27,588 nucleotides of DNA, taken from contig JAUWHW010000056.1 in assembly GCA_030605665.1 (NCBI GenBank), positions 1-27,588 of the forward strand. The letters are read 5' to 3'. The first letter of the stretch is position 1, and the number at the start of each line of letters is the position of its first letter. Position numbers and translations under genes: made by a program. The notes beneath the pieces were generated by a model. The model did not search any database and had not been told where the DNA came from. It was given only the letters and a program-made list of their open reading frames with translations. Positions 1 through 7,625 of this stretch are shown here, piece after piece. Source of the stretch: Dehalococcoidia bacterium. Its GTDB lineage: Bacteria > Chloroflexota > Dehalococcoidia > GIF9 > AB-539-J10.

Positions 1-493
1 AGAAAGGTAAGGCTAATTCGACTAATGCAGGCAATGAGGCTACAGCGCGGGAGACGACTAAATCAAATTGCTGGCGATATAACGGCAAGCGAGCTATTTC
101 CTCAGCTCTACCACACACTATTTCCACCTTGTCCAATTCCAACTCTTGGGTAACACAGCGAAGGAAAGCCACCTTCTTAGCTGTAGAATCAATGAGCACC
201 AATCTTGGCTTAGTAAGAAGGATTTTGAGTGGCATGCCAGGAAAACCAGCACCCGTGCCTACGTCGATGATATTGAAGTTTGCTTTGTTCATTTCCTCTC
301 CGGTCAAAGCTGAAATCACGGTTATGGAATCAAGAAAATGCTTCACTTGAGCCTCCTGGTAATCAGTTATAGCGGTGAGGTTAACTTTTTTATTCCACTC
401 TATTAGCTTTTGATAGTAGAGTTCGAATTGTCCTACCTGCTTGGCATTGAGCTCCATCCCTAGCTGGCGTGCCCCTTCAATAAGCTTTTCCAT
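1..493 (-). CDS. rsmG: 16S rRNA (guanine-N7)-methyltransferase RsmG, 3' end cut by window edge
   Basis: RsmG (GidB) uses S-adenosylmethionine to methylate N7 of G527 in 16S rRNA on the small ribosomal subunit. Translating the minus strand from the ATG at 493 gives about 164 residues with no stop before the edge; the family is usually 200-240 residues, so the C-terminus is missing. Family signatures seen are the N-terminal IEWNKKVNLTAI, the SAM-binding loop VGTGAGFPG (about residues 78-86), IDSTAKKVAFL (101-111) and VVSRAVASL (146-154). A GAAGAG-like ribosome binding site lies just upstream of the start. The gene follows thyX by 42 bp on the same strand, so the two are probably co-transcribed. 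Identity is seen directly in the motifs; the G527 target is family knowledge. Confidence 0.93.
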   Translation of the reverse strand, partial: MEKLIEGARQLGMELNAKQVGQFELYYQKLIEWNKKVNLTAITDYQEAQVKHFLDSITVISALTGEEMNKANFNIIDVGTGAGFPGMPLKILLTKPRLVLIDSTAKKVAFLRCVTQELELDKVEIVCGRAEEIARLPLYRQQFDLVVSRAVASLPALVELALPF

Positions 494-535
494 TAGCTAG
501 TCTCTTCTTGTTCTTTAGAGGGATAACATGGCAGA

Positions 536-1129
536 TTACAAATTCTGGAACACTTGAGGAGCTATTTCCTTCGCTATCCTTCTTATCTCGCTAGCCACTG
601 CTCTTATTTCAGGAAGGGCTCGCTTAGATGTGCGTAGCTTAACGATGTGGCGAATCTCGCGGAAATTCCAGGTGCAGATTATTTGCGTCTCGCAGGCATT
701 AGGAAGAACGTAGCGGGCTATCTCAGGCTTTATTCCTTTAGCCAGCAAATCTCTATAAGTCTCCCAGCAAGCTTTCATTGCCTCTTCAAATTGCTCATGT
801 GCAGACTCACCTCTTTCCTTAATTTCGGGAGGCTCGATATACCTTGGCTCGTTCTCCTTTACATACCTCTGGCTTCTCTGGCTATAGCTGGCCAATCTAT
901 GCCTGACAAGCTCGTGAGTTAAAACACGACTAGCCCTGATATAGAAGGTGGCACAAGCATGCTCAGTCATTGACTCATGTCCTACTTCTATCCACTTCTG
1001 GATGCGGTCAGGCACTGTCCCTACTTTATCCTGGGTATCCCAGCATAATCTCCCCGCTGTTTCTATTAGCCTCTCAGCCTCAGGGGTAACAGCAAGCAAC
1101 TTAACTTCTACATTATATCCGTTTATCAT
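536..1129 (-). CDS. thyX: Flavin-dependent thymidylate synthase ThyX
   Basis: ThyX makes dTMP from dUMP using methylene-tetrahydrofolate, NADPH and FAD, replacing ThyA. The 197-residue product carries the ThyX motif RHR-x7-S as RHRLASYSQRS (residues 76-86), the preceding conserved stretch RVLTHELVRHR, and a C-terminal TWNFREIRHIVKLRTS segment typical of the family. The length is slightly below the usual 210-250 residues but no core motif is missing. The reading frame also has a GTG directly before the ATG; I chose the ATG at 1129 because GGAGG of the strong site AAGGAGGTGA lies 6 nt upstream of it and only 3 nt from the GTG. It lies upstream of rsmG on the same strand and may share a transcript with it. 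Confidence 0.96.
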   Translation of the reverse strand: MINGYNVEVKLLAVTPEAERLIETAGRLCWDTQDKVGTVPDRIQKWIEVGHESMTEHACATFYIRASRVLTHELVRHRLASYSQRSQRYVKENEPRYIEPPEIKERGESAHEQFEEAMKACWETYRDLLAKGIKPEIARYVLPNACETQIICTWNFREIRHIVKLRTSKRALPEIRAVASEIRRIAKEIAPQVFQNL

Positions 1130-1187
1130 CACTCACCTCCTTACGGTGGTCTACTCATACCAATTTTAATCCCACTATGCAGCGAGC

Positions 1188-1247
1188 CTAACTCTTCCCC
1201 TTTTTCTTCTTGGGCTTTTTCACATTCTTTCTTCCCTTAGTTCCCAT
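1188..1247 (-). CDS. Possible 19-residue lysine-rich small protein
   Basis: A short ORF reads MGTKGRKNVKKPKKKKGKS and stops. It is preceded by a very good ribosome binding site (GGAGGG, 5 nt before the ATG), better than those of several real genes here. It points the same way as thyX and ends 58 bp before the thyX start. Eleven of the 19 residues are Lys or Arg, so it could bind RNA or the ribosome, but no function can be assigned. I do not recognise a family. A chance ORF in a purine-rich strand is the main alternative. Confidence 0.42.
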   Translation of the reverse strand: MGTKGRKNVKKPKKKKGKS

Positions 1248-1273
1248 CTCTTCCCTCCCTCTTTTAATATTTT

Positions 1274-1369
1274 CTATGCTCTACTCCCAGGATGGTTCAT
1301 GAACTCATCTATTCCTTCCGCTTCTTCTTCCATAAGGGGCCATTCTAGCTTGATGATTTTGTCTACCAT
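1274..1369 (-). CDS. Possible 31-residue small protein upstream of thyX
   Basis: This minus-strand ORF begins MVDKIIKLEWPLMEEEAEG and ends in NHPGSRA. AAGGGG sits about 4 nt before the ATG and could serve as ribosome binding site. It precedes the 19-residue ORF by 26 bp in the same direction, so the two and thyX may form one leader-plus-gene transcript. It is acidic, with no membrane segment or recognisable domain. Evidence is only the start signal, the orientation and an otherwise empty 300-bp gap, so it may be fortuitous. Nothing else was found between 1133 and 1446. Confidence 0.3.
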   Translation of the reverse strand: MVDKIIKLEWPLMEEEAEGIDEFMNHPGSRA

Positions 1370-1446
1370 TGTACCCCTTGAGACCTTTCAATTCCACTGT
1401 GGTGCGATTCTGACAAATACAGTCTAAAGTCAACAGTCGCCACTCT

Positions 1447-1779
1447 CTAGGCACTAAGCGGATCCTCTTGCAAATACCTTATAAGGTCGGTGATCAACCT
1501 CGCAACTTCAGAGGACAGTTCGTAAGCCTTATTGAACTCTTCAACTTCAATATAGCCCAAATCGGAAGCCACATATAATTGACTTTGTATCTCGGAAACA
1601 GATCCCTTAGCAATATAAAGAAACTGAACAAACTCTTTATCGGTCTGCCTTGAAAATCCCTCTGCTATGTTAGACATTACTGATACCACAGCTCTACGAA
1701 ATTGATTGTTCAGGCTGAAATCCTTAGCGAAGTCACCTTTCCTCGTCATCGCGCAAACCATTTTTACTAATTCCCTGAT
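1447..1779 (-). pseudogene. Four-helix bundle (IVS23S/S23-type) protein, 5' end lost
   Basis: The frame contains the core of the small four-helix bundle family related to proteins encoded in 23S rRNA intervening sequences: IRELVKMVCAMTRKGDFAKD, NNQFRRAVVSVMSNIAEGFSR, then helices with EFVQFLYIAKGSVSEIQSQL and a C-terminal LITDLIRYL. Family members normally have 15-25 more residues before this point (a segment ending near W-x-KA-RELV). Here similarity stops at Ile1777-1779, immediately after an in-frame TAG at 1780-1782, exactly where an insertion-sequence end begins. Internal ATGs could still allow a 104-residue product starting at 1761, but with the first helix broken. The function of the family is poorly defined. 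I call it a fragment truncated by the neighbouring IS. Confidence 0.72.
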
Positions 1780-2650
1780 CTAGTTCAGATAGATAGGTGA
1801 CACATGAGTCATAAAAGGACGCTATAATGGTTGCACTATGAATGTCTATAGCACAATACCGGGATACAGACGCCTGGAAGTATCCCAGTGTTATCCAAAA
1901 AGGCCAGGCAAAGACTTAAGTGGTTTGATTATTATAATTCCCGTAATCAAAATGCCCGCCTTAGCTGCCGCTACTTTGGCATTTCTCCTCAAACTTTCTA
2001 TCGGTGGAAAAACGCTATAACCCCGGGTATATAGCGAGTCTGGAGGATCGTTCTCACCGGCCCAAGCATTTAAGGCAGCCCACTTACTCAGTAGAGCTGG
2101 TCGAAGCTGTGCTTAGATTAAGAGAGGAATATCCCAGATGGAGCAAAGATAAGCTAGTGGTACTCCTGCGTGGTGAGAGATTCGATTGCTTCGCCTCCAC
2201 AGTGGGCAGGATTCTCCACAAGCTAAAAGAACGTGGTGTATTGAGAGAGCCGGTGCCAAACCACATTTCAGCCAGGAAAAGCCAGAGACAACGCCCTTAT
2301 GCTACAAGAAAGCCCAGGGAGTATGTGGCCAGATGGCCAAGAGACATAGTAGAGGTAGATACATTGGATGTAAGACCTTTACCTGGAGTGATACTCAAGC
2401 ATTTTACTGCCAGGGATATTATCTCAAGGTGGGATGTTCTGGAAGCTCACAGTAGAGCAAGCTCTCATACTGCTTCTGCATTCATCGGCACCTTGTTAAA
2501 GCGAATGCCTTTTCCTATCAAGGCTATCCAGGTGGATGGGGGTTCAGAATTTCAAGACGCCTTTGAACAGGAGTGCCAAAAGAGAGGCATAAAACTGTTC
2601 GTTTTACCACCACGCTCACCTAAGCTTAATGGCCATGTGGACGAGTACAC
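1780..2650 (+). mobile_element. Degenerate IS481-like element, right end missing
   Basis: The left end at about 1780-1803 (AGATAGATAGGTGACAC) matches the end of the downstream IS (AGATACATAGGTAACAC) at 15 of 17 positions, so the two elements are related. Inside is one broken transposase gene. No matching right terminus is seen; the sequence runs straight into the left end of the second IS near 2650, so this copy was probably cut by that insertion or a following deletion. The outer boundary is approximate. Confidence 0.7.
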
Positions 2651-2666
2651 TGACTGCGGAGGCTGA
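1888..2666 (+). pseudogene. IS481-family DDE transposase, frameshifted and truncated
   Basis: The first segment starts at the GTG at 1888 and reads an N-terminal helix-turn-helix region (LSCRYFGISPQTFYRWK) before stopping at 2032-2034. The rest of the protein continues in the -1 frame from about 2004: RYNPGYIASLEDRSHRP, then the integrase-like core with Asp in VEVDTLDV (residue 119 of that frame) and Asp in QVDGGSEF (178). The shift falls in a five-A run (TGGAAAAACGC); one extra A would restore the frame. The expected catalytic Glu, 35 residues after the second Asp, is Asp in NGHVD, and the C-terminal part (family RPHQALGYLTP region) is absent. Programmed slippage in the A run is conceivable, but the lost C-terminus makes this a dead gene. 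Confidence 0.85.
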
Positions 2667-2683
2667 GATACATAGGTAACACT
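2661..2683 (+). repeat. Left terminal inverted repeat of the second IS
   Basis: GGCTGA followed by gat and ACATAGGTAACACT. The 14-bp inner block is a perfect inverted match to 3769-3782, and GGCTGA matches 3785-3790 with a one-base difference in the spacer. Confidence 0.85.
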
Positions 2684-2731
2684 CATGGTATGGTTAGTAA
2701 TGATATTAACTTACTGTGAGGAGTTACTAAG

Positions 2732-3805
2732 ATGAGAAAACCAGCCAGCTTCTATTTCTTTAAAACTAAACCCATTATCTTAAAGAATAGATATGAGCGC
2801 TGGAGAGGGGTGGCAGACCTTTTAGGCTTTACAACCCATGAGAGATTGAGAGTAGAATGGATGATCTTCTATTATACAGTGGCAAAAGAGAATGTTACCC
2901 TCACTGCTCAGCACTTCGGTATCTCAAGAAAGACCTTTTATAAGTGGTTCAATCGCTTTAAGGACTCTAAATACAATGTCCATAGCCTGGCTGACCGATC
3001 TAAAGCCCCCCGCCATAAGAGAAAATGGGAGATGACACTCATCCAGGAAGAGAGGATAAGGCGCTTAAGAAAGAGATATCCCTACTATGGCAAGAAGAAG
3101 CTAAAGGTTCTCTATGAGAAGGAATATTCTGAGGGGATTTCCACCTGGAAGATTGAGAGGGTGATTCGATTTCATAAGCTCTATCCTGATCAAAAGAAGG
3201 CAGAGAAGACCGCTAAAAAGAGAGCCCGAGCCCGCCAGAAACCGAAGAGGAGGATCACTCAGTTAGTGAAGGAGGGGAGGCCCTGCTTCCTCTTTCAGCT
3301 TGATACCATTGTTAGCTACTGGAATAATCTCAAAAGATATATCTTGACCGCTGTGGATCGTGCCACTAAGCTAGGTTATGCCCGGATGTACAAAAACAAG
3401 AGTTCTCGGGTAGCGACGGATTTTCTCTATCGTCTTTGCTACCTCACCGGCCAGCCTATTGAAAACTTACAGACAGATAATGGGAGTGAGTTTGCTTTAG
3501 AGTTTGAAAGAGCCACCACCAAACTAAGTATCCAAAGATACTTTTCAAGGGTAAAAACTCCTAAGGATAACTCGGAGATAGAAAGGTTCAATCAGACCTT
3601 GGAATATGAATGGCTTTACAACTCCAATCTATCTTTAGATCCTGAAGAGCTAAACCCCCGGCTAACCGAATGGCTTATTGAGTATAACTTCAACCGTCCG
3701 CACCAATCCCTTGGCTATCTTGCTCCCGTAGAGTATACTGAAAGGGAACTTGCTAAAATCTGTAGCCCAGTGTTACCTATGTGGTCAGCCAGCACGCTGA
3801 CTTGA
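2732..3805 (+). CDS. IS481-family DDE transposase
   Basis: A 357-residue transposase that cuts and joins the ends of its own IS. An N-terminal helix-turn-helix for end recognition is visible (TLTAQHFGISRKTFYKWFNR, residues 56-75), followed by a basic linker (160-175) and an RNase-H-fold catalytic core. The DDE triad is intact: D191 in FQLDTI, D249 in QTDNGSEF and E284 in NSEIERFNQTL, with the 35-residue second spacing of this group. The C-terminal YNFNRPHQSLGYLAPVEY signature is present. GAGGAG about 10 nt before the ATG serves as ribosome binding site. The stop codon lies inside the right terminal repeat. It looks functional, unlike the upstream copy. Confidence 0.93.
   Translation: MRKPASFYFFKTKPIILKNRYERWRGVADLLGFTTHERLRVEWMIFYYTVAKENVTLTAQHFGISRKTFYKWFNRFKDSKYNVHSLADRSKAPRHKRKWEMTLIQEERIRRLRKRYPYYGKKKLKVLYEKEYSEGISTWKIERVIRFHKLYPDQKKAEKTAKKRARARQKPKRRITQLVKEGRPCFLFQLDTIVSYWNNLKRYILTAVDRATKLGYARMYKNKSSRVATDFLYRLCYLTGQPIENLQTDNGSEFALEFERATTKLSIQRYFSRVKTPKDNSEIERFNQTLEYEWLYNSNLSLDPEELNPRLTEWLIEYNFNRPHQSLGYLAPVEYTERELAKICSPVLPMWSASTLT
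3769..3790 (-). repeat. Right terminal inverted repeat of the second IS
   Basis: Reverse complement of the left terminal repeat (14-bp perfect block plus GGCTGA). It overlaps the last codons of the transposase gene. Confidence 0.85.
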
Positions 3806-3831
3806 CAAAAATTTCCTATTAATGCTAAACT
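3802..3831 (+). promoter_or_regulatory. Candidate sigma70-type promoter spanning the IS/rpoB junction
   Basis: TTGACA (3802-3807, consensus -35) is followed after 18 bp by TAAACT (3826-3831). The -35 box is the terminal six bases of the IS, and the -10 box lies in the flanking DNA upstream of rpoB. A second weaker pair, TTGTCA (3870-3875) and TAAATA (3895-3900, 19-bp spacing), lies closer to rpoB and may be the native promoter. Both are motif calls only. Confidence 0.45.
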
Positions 3832-3956
3832 GCAAATTTGCGTTATGCCCACTAATTTCCCTTCATTTTTTGTCAATCCTAAGTTTTCTCCTGGTAAATA
3901 TTTTATATTTTAAATGCCTTAGCAACACTAGATTTTTGTTTTGAGGAGAAAAAGTT

Positions 3957-6900
3957 ATGGCCGTTTCGATAGCACCTAAGTATGGATTAGTGAAATCTTT
4001 TGCTAAGTTGCTTGAGGTTGTAGAAGTACCTGACCTAACTCGAGTTCAGCTTGATTCATTTCGTTGGTTTCAAGAAGAAGGTCTGAAGAAGCTATTTGAA
4101 GAAATTTCGCCTATTCAAGATTACACTGGTAATAGGTTAGAGTTGCATTTTTCTGACTACGAGTTTCGTGAGCCTGAGCATTCCGTTACGGAATGTCTTG
4201 AACGAGGTATGACTTATTCCTCCCCTCTTCATGTTTTAGTTCGCCTAGTGATTAAAGAAACAGGCGAGATTAAGCAACAGGAATTATATTTGGGCGATTT
4301 TCCCCTAATGACAAACAAGGGCACTTTTATCATTTCCGGGACAGAACGAGTAGTAGTCAACCAGTTGACCCGCTTTCCAGGTGTTTACTTTACTTTGGAA
4401 AAGGGTAGTGTGAGAGGACAAGAGTTATGCTTTGCTAAGCTGATTGCTGAGCGAGGGGCATGGCTTGACTTTGACACTTCCAGCCATGATGTTATTTCGG
4501 TTAAGGTAAATGGGAAACGGAAGATGCCTGTCACTACTTTATTGCGTGCTATAGGCTTTGAGAGTGATGCTGCCTTACTAGCTCTTTTTCAAGATGTAGA
4601 TAGTTCCCCAGATCATGCTTTTATTCGATCCACAATAGAGCGAGATACCCTGGTTAGGAACAAAGCTAGGGCATTAGTCGATATTTATCGCAAATTATCT
4701 TCTGGTGATCCCCCTAGCCTCAGTAGTGCCGAAACATTGCTGAAAAATTTCCTATTTGATCCTCGACGCTATTGCTTAGGTGAGGTTGGCCGCTATAAGC
4801 TCAATAAAAAGCTAGGGGTAAACATCCCTGAAAATTACCTTGGCTTAACTCCTGAAGATCTAGTACAAATAGTACGCTATATTATTTTAATCAACAATGG
4901 CAAAGAGGCTCCTGATGATATTGACCATTTAGGCAATCGGCGAACACACACCGTAGGCTTACTAATACAAAAGCAATTTCAAGCCGGTTTATTCCGTTTA
5001 GAGAGGACTATTAAAGAGCGCATGAGCATTCTTGGTCCTGAGGCAGCGACTCCTTCAGCTTTGATCAACATCCGTCCTATAGTAGCTGCTATAAGGGAGT
5101 TCTTCGGTCGGTCTCAATTGTCTCAGTTCATGGATCAAACCAACCCATTAGCCGAATTAACTCATAAGCGTCGCCTTTCTGCCATAGGTCCTGGTGGCCT
5201 CTCTAGAGAGCGGGCTGGCTTTGAAGTTCGTGATGTGCACCACTCCCACTATGGAAGGATTTGCCCTATAGAGACGCCCGAGGGTCCTAATATCGGTCTC
5301 ATTGGCTCCTTGGCTACTTACGCTTCAATTAATAAGCATGGCTTTGTAGAAACTCCATATCGCAGGGTTATCCACGAAGTGCCTAATGCCGTGCCACAAT
5401 TATTAGGGAGGACAATCCAAGAGGATGTAGTGGGTAACGAAGGCCATCTAATAGCTAAATCAGGGACGTTAATTACGGGAAAGATTGCATCAAAGCTAGC
5501 TTCCCTTCCGGTGCAAACTATCAAGGTGGTTCCTTTCGCTTCTGACCAGATTGCTTATTTAACGGCTGATGAGGAAGATCAATATACCATTGCTCAAGCT
5601 AATGTCCCTCTCAATGGGAGTAATGAGTTTGTTGAGCAGAGGATTGAAGTTAAGAAAGGTAGCAAATATTTTAAGGAGGCAGTGGATAAGGTGGACTTCA
5701 TGGATGTTTCCCCCAAGCAGATATTCAGTGTATCCGCCTCCCTTATTCCATTTCTGGAGCATGATGATGCTAATCGTGCTTTGATGGGCTGTAACATGCA
5801 ACGTCAGGCAGTACCTCTATTGCATCCTCACGCTCCCTTAGTGGCTACAGGTATGGAAAGGGAAGTAGCTAAATATAGTGGCCAGGTGATATTCACCCCT
5901 ATCGCCGGAGTGGTGACTTCTGTAACCGGTTCACAAATTGTAATTGAGGATGAGGAGGGTGGAAATCATGTTTATAAGCTGAGTAAATTCGTCAGAACTA
6001 ACCAAGGAACATGTATCAATCAACATCCAGTGGTAAACAAAGGCGACGGAGTTAAAAAAGGCCAAGCTATAGCAAATAGCTCTGCGATAGACAATGGAGA
6101 GCTTGCTTTGGGGCAGAATATTATCTGTGCCTTTGTGAGCTGGAAAGGATATAATTTTGAAGATGCTATTATTATCAGCAGAAGGCTGGTTAAAGATGAT
6201 GTCTATACCTCCATTCATATTGAGAAGTTTGAGATTCAGGCACGTGATACTAAGCTTGGCCCGGAAGAAATCACCAGGGATATACCCAATGTAGGTGAGG
6301 AAAGCCTGACCGACCTTGATGCACAGGGCATTATACGTATTGGTGCCGAAGTAAAGTCTGGCGATATCTTAGTGGGGAAAATCACCCCCAAAGGTGAGAC
6401 GGAGCTTTCAGCGGAGGAAAAATTATTACGGGCTATTTTTGGTGAAAAAACGCGTGAGGTGAAAGATAACTCCCTCAGGGTATCACCTGGGGAGTGGGGG
6501 AGGGTAATTAATACTAGAGTCTTCTCTCGTGATAATCACGATGAATTACTGGCTGGAGTGAATAAGCTTGTGCGGGTATGGGTTGCTCAGAAACGCAAGA
6601 TCTCAGTGGGTGATAAAATGTCAGGAAGGCATGGTAACAAAGGGGTTGTTTCAGTTATATTACCTGAAGAAGACATGCCGTTTTTGCCTGACGGCACTCC
6701 TGTGGATATTATTCTCAATCCGCTAGGCGTTCCATCCCGTATGAATATTGGACAAGTCTTGGAGGCTCATTTGGGTTGGGCAGCTTACATATTAGGTTTT
6801 AGGGTAATCAATCCAATTTTTGATGGAGCTGATGCCCTAGCTATTGAAGATGCTTTAGCCAAGGCTTGGATAGCCTGGAAAGCAGGTGCCGTTAGTCTTA

Positions 6901-7616
6901 ACTCAGGAAACTCAACTGATATAGCAGCTAATCAAGAGAAGATCAGAGCTTGGCTTGGTGATTATGGTTTTGATGCTGAGGAAATAATGGATGAAAAATA
7001 TAAAGGTGCAGCTAAAAGGAGCGCCCTTTGTTTGTGGCTTGAAGAATTTGGGGTGAATGCACGGAATCTAAGTGATGAGGATTTAGAGCAAATGGCACAG
7101 AAGATTTACAAGGAGCAGAGGATTTATCCACCTACCTTTGGCAAGATGGAACTCCGAGATGGAAGAACTGGTGAGCCCTTCGATCAACCCGTAACTGTAG
7201 GTAATATTTACATGACGAAATTGCTACACCTTGCCGAAGATAAGGTGCATGCTCGCTCTACCGGTCCGTATTCGCTCATCACGCAGCAGCCATTGGGAGG
7301 GAAAGCCCAATTTGGCGGTCAACGCTTCGGGGAGATGGAGGTATGGGCAGTGGAAGGCTATGGGGCAGCTCATACGCTTCAGGAAATGCTTACTGTGAAG
7401 TCGGATGATGTGACGGGTCGAGCCAAAGCCTATGAGGCTATCCTTAAAGGAGAAGATATTTGCCAACTTGGTGTTCCCGAAGCATGTAAGGTTTTATTTA
7501 TGGAACTGCGCAGTTTGGGTTTTGCTGTCGAGCTGCTTAGTGAAGATGAAGAAAAAATAAATTTCTTTAGCGATGTTAAAGCAAAGTTTAAAGCTAGATT
7601 GCAACCTGTGAGGTGA
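3957..7616 (+). CDS. rpoB: DNA-directed RNA polymerase subunit beta
   Basis: The 1219-residue beta subunit forms one pincer of RNA polymerase and much of the active centre. The rifampicin-pocket region is canonical: [20 protein letters not shown] (from residue 384) followed by [20 protein letters not shown], with the usual susceptibility residues unchanged. Downstream are [18 protein letters not shown], the [14 protein letters not shown] active-site segment (R891-H892), and the C-terminal anchor [20 protein letters not shown]. The start is supported by GAGGAG 8 nt before the ATG. rpoC begins 9 bp after the stop. In many bacteria rplJ/rplL lie upstream; here the upstream neighbour is an IS, so local rearrangement is likely. 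Confidence 0.99.
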   Translation: MAVSIAPKYGLVKSFAKLLEVVEVPDLTRVQLDSFRWFQEEGLKKLFEEISPIQDYTGNRLELHFSDYEFREPEHSVTECLERGMTYSSPLHVLVRLVIKETGEIKQQELYLGDFPLMTNKGTFIISGTERVVVNQLTRFPGVYFTLEKGSVRGQELCFAKLIAERGAWLDFDTSSHDVISVKVNGKRKMPVTTLLRAIGFESDAALLALFQDVDSSPDHAFIRSTIERDTLVRNKARALVDIYRKLSSGDPPSLSSAETLLKNFLFDPRRYCLGEVGRYKLNKKLGVNIPENYLGLTPEDLVQIVRYIILINNGKEAPDDIDHLGNRRTHTVGLLIQKQFQAGLFRLERTIKERMSILGPEAATPSALINIRPIVAAIREFFGRSQLSQFMDQTNPLAELTHKRRLSAIGPGGLSRERAGFEVRDVHHSHYGRICPIETPEGPNIGLIGSLATYASINKHGFVETPYRRVIHEVPNAVPQLLGRTIQEDVVGNEGHLIAKSGTLITGKIASKLASLPVQTIKVVPFASDQIAYLTADEEDQYTIAQANVPLNGSNEFVEQRIEVKKGSKYFKEAVDKVDFMDVSPKQIFSVSASLIPFLEHDDANRALMGCNMQRQAVPLLHPHAPLVATGMEREVAKYSGQVIFTPIAGVVTSVTGSQIVIEDEEGGNHVYKLSKFVRTNQGTCINQHPVVNKGDGVKKGQAIANSSAIDNGELALGQNIICAFVSWKGYNFEDAIIISRRLVKDDVYTSIHIEKFEIQARDTKLGPEEITRDIPNVGEESLTDLDAQGIIRIGAEVKSGDILVGKITPKGETELSAEEKLLRAIFGEKTREVKDNSLRVSPGEWGRVINTRVFSRDNHDELLAGVNKLVRVWVAQKRKISVGDKMSGRHGNKGVVSVILPEEDMPFLPDGTPVDIILNPLGVPSRMNIGQVLEAHLGWAAYILGFRVINPIFDGADALAIEDALAKAWIAWKAGAVSLNSGNSTDIAANQEKIRAWLGDYGFDAEEIMDEKYKGAAKRSALCLWLEEFGVNARNLSDEDLEQMAQKIYKEQRIYPPTFGKMELRDGRTGEPFDQPVTVGNIYMTKLLHLAEDKVHARSTGPYSLITQQPLGGKAQFGGQRFGEMEVWAVEGYGAAHTLQEMLTVKSDDVTGRAKAYEAILKGEDICQLGVPEACKVLFMELRSLGFAVELLSEDEEKINFFSDVKAKFKARLQPVR

Positions 7617-7625
7617 TAAATAGAG

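Larger units (their letters stand above)
2651..3807 (+). mobile_element. IS481-like insertion sequence, apparently intact
   Basis: About 1.16 kb carrying one full-length transposase between imperfect terminal inverted repeats. The left repeat GGCTGA-gat-ACATAGGTAACACT (2661-2683) pairs with the right repeat at 3769-3790, whose complement reads GGCTGA-cc-ACATAGGTAACACT. The right end is taken as ...GACTTGACA (ends in ACA, as in many IS481 members). The left outer boundary is less clear because it abuts the degenerate element. No target duplication can be recognised. Confidence 0.8.

Noticed and set aside
2004..2020. Programmed -1 frameshift for the first transposase
   Set aside because: The run is GAAAAAC rather than a canonical A AAA AAC heptamer, and the gene also lacks its C-terminus, so simple decay is more likely.
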